DNA of 64,000 bases from positions 18,965 through 82,964 of the forward strand of contig JADLAV010000029.1 of assembly GCA_020848075.1 (NCBI GenBank), given 5' to 3'. The notes beneath the pieces are model-generated. The model worked only from the letters and a program-made list of their open reading frames with translations. It made no database searches and had not been told where the DNA came from. This stretch comes from Burkholderiales bacterium (GTDB lineage Bacteria; Pseudomonadota; Gammaproteobacteria; Burkholderiales; SG8-39). Below are positions 57,019 through 64,000 of the stretch, one piece after another. Every line of letters starts with the position of its first letter. Position 1 is the first letter of the stretch. The translations under genes were made by a program, and so were the position numbers.

Positions 57019-57199
57019 TTTCGCGCCGAGATCCTGAAGTATCATTGGGCCCCCTGGAAAGGCGGTCCCGGACCCGTCGCCCCGTTGCTACTGTCTGGCA
57101 CTAATCTTCAGCAGGTCAATGGATTCCCTTGACTTATTCACTGAAATCTGAGAAAAGATCGGTAAAATGCTGATTTTGCAGGCTTCGAACACATCCGAG

Positions 57200-57853
57200 A
57201 TGGATCTGGAGCACGCTCGCTTCAACATGGTCGAGCAGCAGATCCGGCCCTGGGAGGTGCTGGATCAGGATGTGCTCGACACGCTCTACGTCGTGCGCCG
57301 GGAAGCGTTCGTCCCCGAGGCGTACCGCGCGGTCGCATTCGCCGATCTCGAGATCCCGCTGGGCGAAGGCGAAGCGATGATGGCGCCCAAGATGGAGGCC
57401 CGCATCCTGCAGGAGCTCGCCGTGAAACCGACCGACAAAGTGCTCGAGATCGGCACGGGGAGCGGCTATCTCACCGCGCTCCTCGCGCATCGTGCGCGGC
57501 ACGTCGTCAGCGTCGAGATCGATCCGCGCCTGAAGGCGTTCGGCGAGGCGAATCTGCGCCGCGCCGGCGTGAACAACGTGACGCTCGAGACGGGCGACGG
57601 CGCGCGCGGTTGGCCGAAGCAGACGCCCTACGACGTCATCGTGCTCACCGGCTCGATGCCGCTCCTGCCCGACGCGTTCCCGCGCAGCCTCACGGTCGGC
57701 GGACGGCTGTTCGCGATCGTCGGCGATCCGCCGGTGATGTCGGGGCGGCTCGTCACCTGCGTCGCCGAGCGCTCGTACAACGCGATCGACATCTTCGAGA
57801 CGTGCATCGCGCCGCTCAAGAACGCGCTCGCGCCGGAGCGTTTCCAGTTTTGA
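57200..57853 (+). CDS. pcm: Protein-L-isoaspartate O-methyltransferase family protein
   Basis: Repairs isoaspartyl residues by methylation with AdoMet. Start taken at the ATG at 57200 (MDLEHARFNMVEQQIRPW), where family similarity begins; an ATG at 57167 would add 11 residues. 217 residues, the usual length. Blocks: EQQIRPWEVLDQDVLDTLYV, the motif MMAPKMEARILQELAV in place of the common SQP-MVA-M, and the AdoMet site VLEIGTGSGYLTALLA. The missing S/T in the substrate motif (APK) is a deviation that puts the exact repair role in question. In proteobacteria such a gene often precedes a tolC gene, as here. Confidence 0.85.
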   Translation: MDLEHARFNMVEQQIRPWEVLDQDVLDTLYVVRREAFVPEAYRAVAFADLEIPLGEGEAMMAPKMEARILQELAVKPTDKVLEIGTGSGYLTALLAHRARHVVSVEIDPRLKAFGEANLRRAGVNNVTLETGDGARGWPKQTPYDVIVLTGSMPLLPDAFPRSLTVGGRLFAIVGDPPVMSGRLVTCVAERSYNAIDIFETCIAPLKNALAPERFQF

Positions 57854-58036
57854 GGCGGCTGATGCGCAATCCCCTTCGCAGCGACGCAGCAGATCGCGCC
57901 TCTGGAGCGCAAAACCTGGCTCGACGACCCGTCGAGCGAAGCGGCTGCGGAGCCGTCCACAACCTTTCCGGCGGTGTCGACAGATGGGGTAGGCAGGTCG
58001 ACCCCGCCATGGCACTGTACTGACGAGAGAAGAATG

Positions 58037-59374
58037 ATGAATCGGACGCCACGTACCCTGCTTGCCCTGCTCCTCGCCCTTGGCCTTGCCGGCCCGGTCG
58101 CCGCCGCCGACCTGATCGAGGTGTACAACCAGGCGAAGGGCTACGACGCGCAATTCGCGGCGGCGCGCGCTGCGCTCGAAGCGGGTCAGGAGAAGTATCC
58201 GCAAGGCCGTGCGGGGCTGCTGCCGGTCATCAGCGCCGGTGCCAACACCTTCTGGAATCGCATGGAGATTCAACACATCGATCCGGCGGTCCCCGGCCTC
58301 TACCAGTACAACAGCAACGGCTGGACCGTCCAGATGACCCAGCCGCTCTTCCGCTGGCAGAACTGGGAGCAGTTCAAGCAGGGCGAGCTGCAGGTCGTGC
58401 AGGCCGAGGCGACGTTCGGCGCGGCCGGCCAGGACCTGATCGTGCGCGTGGCGCAGGCCTACTTCGACATCCTGAACGCCGAGGACAACCTCGAGTTCGT
58501 GAAGGCGAACAAGGCCGCGATCGCCGAGCAGCTCGCGCAGGCGAAGCGCAACTTCGAGGTCGGCACCGCGACCATCACCGACACGAACGAGGCGCAGGCA
58601 CGCTACGACCTCGCCGTCGCACAGGAGATCGCGTCGGTCAACGATCTGGAAGTCAGACGGCGCGCGCTGCAGCTTCTCATCGGCGACGTCCCGCCGGCGC
58701 TGAAGCCCCTGAGGCCGAGCATCGAGCTCGACGTGCCCGCCCCGAACAACATGGACGAGTGGGTGGCGCGCGCGCAGGACCAGAACTTCAACGTCCAGGC
58801 GCAGGACGCGGTGTTCGAGATTTCCAAACGCGAGGTGAACCGGCAACGCGCCGGACACCTGCCGACCGTCGATCTCGTCGGCAACGTCGGCAACAACACC
58901 AACTTGCTCACGGGCGCGACGGCCATCGCCACGCGGCGCCAGATCGACCAGACCCAGATCGGGCTGCAGTTCAACTTGCCACTCTTCGCGGGCGGCTCGG
59001 TGCTCTCGCGCACGAAGGAGGCGGTCGCGTTGCAGGAGAAGGCGCGCCAGGACCTCGAGACCGTGCGTCGCACCGCGCAACTCGACGCGCGCCGCTCGTT
59101 CCTGAACGTGAGCAACGGCCTCGCCCAGGTGAAGGCGCTCGAACAGGCCCTCGTCTCGAGCGAGACCTCGCTGCAGTCGAACCGCGTCGGCTACGAAGTG
59201 GGCGTCCGGATCAACCTCGACGTGCTGAACGCGGTGCAGCAGGTGTTCAGTACCAAGCGCGACCTCGCCAAGGCGCGCTACGACACCATCATGAACGGCT
59301 TCAGGCTCAAGCAGGCCGCAGGCAACCTCACCGAGGAAGACCTGCAGCGCGCCAACCGGCTGCTGCAGCCGTAG
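58037..59374 (+). CDS. tolC: TolC-family outer membrane channel protein
   Basis: Start at the ATG at 58037, 6 bases after GAGAGA (an ATG 3 bases earlier is possible); 445 residues. A signal peptide ends after GPVAAA (about residue 24). The mature part shows TolC hallmarks: DLIEVYNQAKGYDAQFAAAR, VGTATITDTNEAQARYDLAV and the repeated helical hairpin in the second half with SLQSNRVGYEVGVRINLDVL. TolC proteins are the exit duct for type I secretion and drug pumps. It is distinct from the lipoprotein channel of the RND operon, which has a lipobox. Confidence 0.92.
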   Translation: MNRTPRTLLALLLALGLAGPVAAADLIEVYNQAKGYDAQFAAARAALEAGQEKYPQGRAGLLPVISAGANTFWNRMEIQHIDPAVPGLYQYNSNGWTVQMTQPLFRWQNWEQFKQGELQVVQAEATFGAAGQDLIVRVAQAYFDILNAEDNLEFVKANKAAIAEQLAQAKRNFEVGTATITDTNEAQARYDLAVAQEIASVNDLEVRRRALQLLIGDVPPALKPLRPSIELDVPAPNNMDEWVARAQDQNFNVQAQDAVFEISKREVNRQRAGHLPTVDLVGNVGNNTNLLTGATAIATRRQIDQTQIGLQFNLPLFAGGSVLSRTKEAVALQEKARQDLETVRRTAQLDARRSFLNVSNGLAQVKALEQALVSSETSLQSNRVGYEVGVRINLDVLNAVQQVFSTKRDLAKARYDTIMNGFRLKQAAGNLTEEDLQRANRLLQP

Positions 59375-59399
59375 GCCGAAACGCCACCACCCGGGCCGC

Positions 59400-59560
59400 T
59401 CCGCGGCCACCCCGACCTCGCACCACCCCGTCACGCTTCGCGTGACACCCCTCCTCAGGGAGGAGGGACCTTCATTCTCCCCTCCTTTTCAAGGGGTGCC
59501 GCGCGCAGCGTGACGGCGTGGTGTCCGTCCTTTCCCTTCCTTTTCAAGGAGGGGTGCCGC
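59400..59560. repeat. Intergenic hairpin-rich repeat, family B copy 2
   Basis: The tolC-waaA gap contains GTCACGCTTCGCGTGACACC (59430-59449), then the palindrome CCCTCCTCAGGGAGGAGGG and two CTCCTTTTCAAGG-like segments. It shares the GTCACGCTTCGCGTG core with the copy at 51068-51215. No gene is visible. Confidence 0.6.
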
Positions 59561-59567
59561 CGCAGGC

Positions 59568-59632
59568 GGCGGGGTGGTTCAGTTGAAGCCGGCGGGGTGG
59601 TCCAGCCGAAGCCGGCGGGGTGGTTCAGCCGC
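59568..59632. repeat. 23-bp tandem repeat at the waaA 3' end
   Basis: Almost three copies of a 23-base unit starting GGCGGGGTGGTTCAG begin at 59568, 59591 and 59614. The last copy contains the waaA stop codon, so the final residues of WaaA are encoded within the repeat. Confidence 0.75.
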
Positions 59633-60887
59633 CGCGCCGCGCGAGCAACCGCTCGACGATCCGCATCGTGCGCTCGGTCGCGCCCTGATGCGCCACCGAG
59701 AACGCGAGCCCCGCCTCACCCATGCGTGCGCGCGACGCCGGATCGGCCACGAGGCGCGCGACCTCGCCAACCAGCCCCGCCGCGTCGGCGACCTGGATCG
59801 CGGCGCCCGCCTCGATCGCGAGTTCCGCCGCCTGCGCGAAGTTGTAGGTCGAGGGTCCGATCAGCACCGGTGCGCCCATCGCGCACGCCTCGATCAGGTT
59901 CTGGGCGCCATAGGGCAGCAAGCTTCCGCCGATCCACGCGATGTCGCAGGCGCCGTAGTAGGCGAACATCTCGCCCATGCTGTCGCCCAGCACGTAGCCG
60001 CAATCCGCGGGCACGGGCCGGCCTTCGCTGCGGCGGACGTAAGCAAATCCGCGGCGCTCGAGCATGCGCGCAACCTCGTCGAAGCGTTGCGGATGCCGCG
60101 GCACGATCACCGCGAGCAGCCCCTCGATCCGCCGGGCCGCGAGCGCGTCGAGCAGAATCGCCTCCTCGCCCTCGCGCGTGCTGGCGGCCAGGAACACCGG
60201 ACGATCGCCCCACAGCGTGCGCAGCGCCTGCGCGCGGCTGCGCATCTCATCGGGCGGCACGATGTCGAACTTGAGGTTGCCCGTCACCGCGGCGTCGTAC
60301 GCGCCGAGCGCGCGCAGCCGATCGGCATCCGGCTCGCTCTGGGCGGCGACGGCGGCGAGATCGGCGAGCGTCTCGCGCGCAAGCGCGGCGATCCGGGCGT
60401 AGCCGCGCGCGGACTTCGGCGACAGCCGAGCATTCGCAAGGAGCACCGGCACGCCATGACCCGCCGCGGCGCGCAGCAAGTTCGGCCACAGCTCGGTCTC
60501 CATGACGACGCCGAGCCGGGGGCGGAAATGCTCGATGAACCGGTGCGCCGCCCACGCGTAGTCGTAGGGCAGGAACGCAATCAGCGCGTCCTTGCCGTAG
60601 AGCTCCTCGGCGGTCGCCCGGCCAGTCGCGGTCATCTGCGTGAGGAGCAGCTGGTGATCGGGGTAGCGCGCGGCGAGCGCCTTGACGAGCGGTTGCGCGG
60701 CGCGCGTCTCGCCGACCGAGACCGCGTGCAGCCAGATCACCGGGCGCTCCGCACGCGCCGCGTAGCTGCCGAAGCGCTCGGCGACGTGCGCCCGATAACC
60801 CGGCTCGCGGCGCCCGCGCCACCAGAGCCGCAGCGGAATGAACGGCAGCGCGATGTAGAGCAGCCCGTTGTAGAGGAGCCGCAGCAT
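59625..60887 (-). CDS. waaA: 3-deoxy-D-manno-octulosonic acid transferase
   Basis: Adds Kdo to lipid A at the inner membrane. Start at the ATG at 60887, which shares one base with the waaC stop; 420 residues, normal. An N-terminal membrane helix (NGLLYIALPFIPLRLWWRG) precedes the GT-B fold; the catalytic glutamate is E60 in LHAVSVGETRAAQPL, and the Kdo/CMP-site region PYGAQNLIEACAMGAPVLIG lies in the C-terminal half. It belongs to the waaC-waaA unit on the minus strand. Confidence 0.95.
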   Translation of the reverse strand: MLRLLYNGLLYIALPFIPLRLWWRGRREPGYRAHVAERFGSYAARAERPVIWLHAVSVGETRAAQPLVKALAARYPDHQLLLTQMTATGRATAEELYGKDALIAFLPYDYAWAAHRFIEHFRPRLGVVMETELWPNLLRAAAGHGVPVLLANARLSPKSARGYARIAALARETLADLAAVAAQSEPDADRLRALGAYDAAVTGNLKFDIVPPDEMRSRAQALRTLWGDRPVFLAASTREGEEAILLDALAARRIEGLLAVIVPRHPQRFDEVARMLERRGFAYVRRSEGRPVPADCGYVLGDSMGEMFAYYGACDIAWIGGSLLPYGAQNLIEACAMGAPVLIGPSTYNFAQAAELAIEAGAAIQVADAAGLVGEVARLVADPASRARMGEAGLAFSVAHQGATERTMRIVERLLARRGG

Positions 60888-61849
60888 CACAGCGTGTCCG
60901 GCGCGACGCGCGCGACCGCGGCGACCACCTCCGCCACCTCGGGCGGATGCCCGACGCCGCCGCAGGCGGCCGTGCGCCCGGCGCCGATCGGGCGCAAGTC
61001 GGCGGGCGAAGAGTCGCAGTAGATTCCCACCACCGGCGTCTTCACCGCCGCCGCGAGGTGCATGAGCCCCGTGTCGAGCCCGACGACGACCGCGGCGCGC
61101 GCGAGCAAGCCCGCCAGCTCCGCGTAGCGCATGCGCTCGGGAACGACGGGGCGCGCCAGCTCGCGTGCGAGCCGCGCCGCGCGCTCGCGTTCGCCTGCGC
61201 TGCCCCACGGCAGCACGCACCGCACGCCTCCCGCCTCGAACCGCTTACCGAGCGTGATCCAATGCGCCTCCGCCCAGAGCTTCGATGCGCGCGAGGTCGA
61301 GTGAAAGAGGACCGCGTATCGGCCCTGCGGTGCGCTCGCCGGGGGCGGCGGAACGGCGAGCCCGTAGTCGACCTCGAGCGCCTGACGGTACCCAAACGCC
61401 GCCGCGGCGAGTGAGCGGTACTGGAACACCGCGTGCTCCCCACGCGGCGCGACGTGGCGGAACCCGTAGAGACACGCGGCGAGCGGCTCGCGAGCGGTCT
61501 TCGCCGCGTGCCCGTGGCGCGGTCCGCGCGCGAGCCGCGCGACCACCGCGCTCTTCAAGAGCCCCTGCAGATCGAGGATCGTGTCGTACGGCGCCTCGCG
61601 CAAGATCCGGCGCAGCGCGGCGAGCTCGCGCCACGCGCCCGGCCTGAACGCCCCGCGACGCCACCGGCGCAGCGCCACCGGGATGACCTTCGCGACCGCG
61701 GGATGCAGCGCCGGCAGCTCGGCGAACGACTCGTCCACGGCCCAGTGGATCGTCGCACCGGGCACGTGCCGTGCGATGTCGGTCACCGCCGGGAAGGTGT
61801 GAACGATGTCGCCGAGGGAGGACAACCGCACCAGCAGGATTCTTGTCAT
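60887..61849 (-). CDS. waaC: Lipopolysaccharide heptosyltransferase I
   Basis: Adds the first heptose to the Kdo of the LPS inner core. Start at the ATG at 61849 (MTRILLVRLSSLGDIVHTFP), the standard family N-terminus; 320 residues. GT9 features: VRLSSLGDIVHTFPAVTD, the KLWAEAHWITLGKRFEAGG segment and VVGLDTGLMHLAAAVKTPVV near the C-terminus. It overlaps waaA by one base and must be translated with it. Confidence 0.94.
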   Translation of the reverse strand: MTRILLVRLSSLGDIVHTFPAVTDIARHVPGATIHWAVDESFAELPALHPAVAKVIPVALRRWRRGAFRPGAWRELAALRRILREAPYDTILDLQGLLKSAVVARLARGPRHGHAAKTAREPLAACLYGFRHVAPRGEHAVFQYRSLAAAAFGYRQALEVDYGLAVPPPPASAPQGRYAVLFHSTSRASKLWAEAHWITLGKRFEAGGVRCVLPWGSAGERERAARLARELARPVVPERMRYAELAGLLARAAVVVGLDTGLMHLAAAVKTPVVGIYCDSSPADLRPIGAGRTAACGGVGHPPEVAEVVAAVARVAPDTL

Positions 61850-61913
61850 CGATGGACCGGCGTGCCGGCGGCGGGACTGGCAAGACGCGCACGACCACTC
61901 GCGGGCTGCGCGA

Positions 61914-61919
61914 TTATAG
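61914..61919 (-). promoter_or_regulatory. Probable -10 element of the waaC-waaA promoter
   Basis: A perfect TATAAT on the minus strand, 65 bases upstream of the waaC ATG. The hexamer 17 bases further upstream (CAGGAA) is a poor -35, so the promoter may depend on the -10 alone. Confidence 0.4.
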
Positions 61920-61997
61920 GGTGGCATCGCCGGCGTTCCTGTCGCCCTATATATCGCGGCTCCGGAAGGCGCTTTCCCGGCATCAACCGACGAACCC

Positions 61998-62022
61998 GTG
62001 CTACACTGATCCCGTGTTACAC
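61998..62022 (+). promoter_or_regulatory. Direct repeat GTGYTACAC ahead of the toxin-antitoxin genes
   Basis: GTGCTACAC (61998-62006) and GTGTTACAC (62014-62022) are 16 bases apart, ending 11 bases before the antitoxin ATG. Each unit is nearly palindromic. Such paired sites in front of a toxin-antitoxin pair are typical autorepression operators. Confidence 0.45.
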
Positions 62023-62033
62023 GAGGTCATGCC

Positions 62034-62267
62034 ATGGCGAATCTGACGATCACGGTCGACGACGATCTGCTCAAGCGAGCGCGCCTCAAGGCGCTCGCGC
62101 AAGGCTCTTCGGTGAACGCGGTATTGCGCCAATTCCTCGAACAGTTTGCGGGCGCGGACGAGGCGCGGCAGGCTGCAATCGACGACGTCCTCGCGCTTTC
62201 GCGGGCGAGCAAGGCGAACAGTCAGGGGCGGCGCTGGACCCGCGACGAGCTGCACGAACGGCGCTGA
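62034..62267 (+). CDS. Antitoxin of a VapBC-type pair
   Basis: A 77-residue protein from the ATG at 62034 (MANLTITVDDDLLKRARLKA), 7 bases after GAGG. The N-terminal half resembles a ribbon-helix-helix DNA-binding antitoxin: TITVDDDLLKRARLKALAQG, then VNAVLRQFLEQFAG. The charged C-terminus (WTRDELHERR) would bind the toxin. It overlaps the PIN toxin gene by one base (TGATG). Related to short antitoxin families often paired with PIN toxins; family name not certain. Confidence 0.85.
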   Translation: MANLTITVDDDLLKRARLKALAQGSSVNAVLRQFLEQFAGADEARQAAIDDVLALSRASKANSQGRRWTRDELHERR

Positions 62268-62695
62268 TGCGGGCGTTCTTCGACAGCAACATCCTCGTCT
62301 ACCTATTCGACGCGCATGCGCCCGCGAAACAGCGAACGGCACGCGACCGGTTCGAACGGCACGCGCGGGCGGGGGACGCGATCCTGAGCAGCCAGGTCCT
62401 ATCGGAGTTCTTCGTCACCGTTACCCGGAAGCTGGCAGTCCCGGTCCCGTTCGACGCCGCCGCGCGCCTCGTGCGTAATCTTGCACGGCTCCCCGTCGTC
62501 GCGATCGACGCGGACCTCGTCCAGCGCGCCGCCGACTGGTCCCGCCGGTACGAGCTCGCTTACAGGGATGCGCTCATCGTGGTCGCCGCCAGCGCCGGCG
62601 GTGCGACCGAGCTGATCACCGAAGATCTGCAGCACCACCAGACGATCGAGGGCATCCGCATCGTGAATCCCTTCGTCGAGGCCGGCGCCCGATGA
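62267..62695 (+). CDS. PIN-domain ribonuclease toxin (VapC-like)
   Basis: A 142-residue PIN-domain protein from the ATG at 62267. The four acidic positions are present: D6 in [18 protein letters not shown] in [10 protein letters not shown] in [10 protein letters not shown] and the later acid in [10 protein letters not shown]. VapC toxins cut specific tRNA or rRNA unless held by the antitoxin. Its stop overlaps the rfbB start by ATGA, an unusual coupling of a toxin to a sugar-biosynthesis gene. Confidence 0.9.
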   Translation: MRAFFDSNILVYLFDAHAPAKQRTARDRFERHARAGDAILSSQVLSEFFVTVTRKLAVPVPFDAAARLVRNLARLPVVAIDADLVQRAADWSRRYELAYRDALIVVAASAGGATELITEDLQHHQTIEGIRIVNPFVEAGAR

Positions 62696-63774
62696 CGCTC
62701 CTGGTCACCGGCGGCGCCGGCTTCATCGGCGCGAACTTCGTGCTCGACTGGATCGCCGCGGTCGGCGAGCCGGTCGTGAACCTCGACAAGCTCACCTACG
62801 CGGGCAACCTGGCGAACCTCGCCTCGCTCGCGAAAGACGCGCGCCACGTCTTCGTCCAGGGCGACATCAACGACCGGGCGCTCGTGGCTGGCCTGCTCGC
62901 GAAGCACCGGCCGCGCGCCGTCGTGCACCTCGCGGCCGAGAGCCACGTCGACCGCTCGATCCACGGCCCGGCGGATTTCATCGCGACGAACGTCGTCGGC
63001 ACGTTCAGCTTGCTCGAGGAAGCGCGTGCGCACTGGACTGCGCTCGCCGAGCCCGACAAGGCGGCGTTCCGCTTCCTGCACGTCTCGACCGACGAGGTGT
63101 ACGGCTCGCTCGGCCCGCACGACCCCGCCTTCTCGGAAACGACACCGTACGCGCCGAACAGCCCCTATTCGGCGTCGAAGGCGGGCTCGGATCACCTCGT
63201 GCGCGCGTACCACCACACCTACGGCCTGCCCACGCTCATCACCAACTGCTCGAACAACTACGGGCCCTACCAGTTCCCCGAGAAGCTCATCCCGCTGATG
63301 ATCGTGAACGCGCTCGCGGGGAAACCGCTGCCGGTGTACGGCGACGGCCAGAACGTGCGCGACTGGCTCTACGTCGGCGACCATTGCACGGCCATCCGCG
63401 CCGCGCTCCAGCGCGGGCGCCCGGGCGAGGTGTACAACATCGGCGGCGCGGCCGAGATGAAGAACATCGACCTGGTGCGGACGCTGTGCGCGACGCTCGA
63501 CAGCCTGCGGCCGTGCGCAGCCGGGAGCTATGCCGACCTCATCGCGTTCGTGAAGGACCGGCCCGGGCACGACCGGCGCTATGCGATCGACGCGCGCAAG
63601 ATCCGCAGCGAGCTCGGCTGGGCGCCGGCCGAGAGCTTTGTCTCGGGCCTACGGAAGACGGTGCAGTGGTACCTCGACCACGGGGACTGGATCGCGGGCG
63701 TGCAGTCGGGCGAGTACCGCAAGTGGATCGACCTCAACTATGGGAATCGCGAATCGCAAATCGCGAATCGGTGA
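62692..63774 (+). CDS. rfbB: dTDP-glucose 4,6-dehydratase
   Basis: Converts dTDP-glucose to dTDP-4-keto-6-deoxyglucose in dTDP-rhamnose synthesis for O-antigen or other surface sugars. The 360-residue SDR enzyme has the NAD motif [16 protein letters not shown], the [15 protein letters not shown] block, [11 protein letters not shown], and the catalytic [20 protein letters not shown]. The ending [12 protein letters not shown] comes from a local repeat of GAATCGC and is not conserved. The ATG overlaps the vapC stop. No rfbA, C or D is seen before the window ends. Confidence 0.95.
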   Translation: MTLLVTGGAGFIGANFVLDWIAAVGEPVVNLDKLTYAGNLANLASLAKDARHVFVQGDINDRALVAGLLAKHRPRAVVHLAAESHVDRSIHGPADFIATNVVGTFSLLEEARAHWTALAEPDKAAFRFLHVSTDEVYGSLGPHDPAFSETTPYAPNSPYSASKAGSDHLVRAYHHTYGLPTLITNCSNNYGPYQFPEKLIPLMIVNALAGKPLPVYGDGQNVRDWLYVGDHCTAIRAALQRGRPGEVYNIGGAAEMKNIDLVRTLCATLDSLRPCAAGSYADLIAFVKDRPGHDRRYAIDARKIRSELGWAPAESFVSGLRKTVQWYLDHGDWIAGVQSGEYRKWIDLNYGNRESQIANR

Positions 63775-63875
63775 TGCCCAGACCGCATGAAAACCTCGAT
63801 GCGTGGCAGCGGGCGATGCGCTTGGTGAAGGTCTTGTACGAGGCCACGCGCACGTTCCCGCGGGAGGAAATTTAG
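63774..63875 (+). pseudogene. Four-helix bundle protein, truncated by an insertion sequence
   Basis: A 33-residue remnant starting one base into the rfbB stop (TGATG). [20 protein letters not shown] followed by FPREEI is the N-terminus of the S23/IVS-type four-helix bundle family, normally about 120 residues. The frame ends at TAG 63873-63875, precisely where a sequence beginning GGCTCTGTTGAATTTCAAG starts. The gene is probably disrupted by the mobile element; its function in this family is not established. Confidence 0.7.
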
Positions 63876-64000
63876 GCTCTGTTGAATTTCAAGTGGGTTG
63901 CGAGGCATGAGGGTTGACCACGCTGAAGTCCAGCTTGCCGGCGATCAGGAAGATCACCGTGCGGATGGTGGACATTCGCGTGAAGCCTCGCGCTCGGCGC
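63875..64000 (-). mobile_element. Insertion sequence end with transposase C-terminus
   Basis: The stretch from GGCTCTGTTGAATTTCAAG to the edge of the window encodes, on the minus strand, a frame ending RTVIFLIAGKLDFSVVNPHA then SQPT and a stop about 18 bases inside the terminal repeat. A basic, RG-rich start (RARGFTRMSTIR) and the hydrophobic segment fit the C-terminus of a DDE transposase. The family (ISL3, IS5 or other) cannot be fixed from this fragment. Only one end of the element is visible. Confidence 0.55.

Overview
This is a GC-rich, densely packed chromosomal window that looks betaproteobacterial. Supporting signs are the classical GNAT-type ArgA, a dihydrolipoamide dehydrogenase with its own N-terminal lipoyl domain, two DUF4124-type secreted proteins, a glnA...ntrBC locus, the kdsA-type LPS core genes waaC/waaA, and small intergenic palindromes of the GTCATTCCCGCG type. 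I place it no further than Betaproteobacteria. I saw no rRNA, tRNA or CRISPR array.

Layout. 1-6.8 kb: the 5' part of a secreted protein, argA, the iron-trafficking gene yggX, phoU, rpiA and a Sel1-repeat protein. 5.0-10.9 kb: the pyruvate dehydrogenase operon aceE-aceF-lpdA on the minus strand, divergent from folD (11.2 kb), prlC and a secreted glutaredoxin. 14.9-21.2 kb: a tetR-MFP-RND-OMF efflux operon with an operator-like palindrome at its head. 21.5-26.3 kb: xthA, then FHA protein and PP2C phosphatase divergent from a Ser/Thr kinase and a TssQ-like lipoprotein, a set that resembles the T6SS threonine-phosphorylation switch but has no T6SS structural genes nearby. 26.3-32.1 kb: glutathionyl-hydroquinone reductase-like protein, AI-2E family permease, DMT permease, malate synthase and an FAH-family hydrolase.

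32.2-37.7 kb: glnA, a DUF4124 protein, ntrB and ntrC on the minus strand. glnA has a sigma-54 promoter match with two NtrC-type sites about 100 and 130 bp upstream of the inferred start of transcription. 37.2-41.3 kb: rhodanese, MazG-like pyrophosphohydrolase, rlmJ, uppP and a lipoprotein alpha/beta hydrolase. 41.5-43.6 kb: thiC under a TPP riboswitch whose downstream hairpin covers the ribosome binding site.

43.8-54.2 kb is the most unusual part: ten co-directional genes that join a complete branched-chain-type ABC importer to an aconitase-family dehydratase (two subunits), an isocitrate-lyase-type C-C lyase with a KRCGH motif, a hydantoinase-type cyclic amidohydrolase and a fumarate-reductase-type flavoprotein. 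It reads as an uptake and breakdown pathway for an unknown small acid or cyclic amide; two of its steps recall the 2,3-dimethylmalate part of anaerobic nicotinate degradation, but the full known pathway is not present.

54.2-64 kb: an MBOAT acyltransferase with an SGNH-like partner, pcm, a TolC-type outer membrane protein, waaA and waaC, a vapBC-type toxin-antitoxin pair whose toxin gene overlaps rfbB by ATGA, and a four-helix-bundle gene cut short by the end of an insertion sequence at the right edge.
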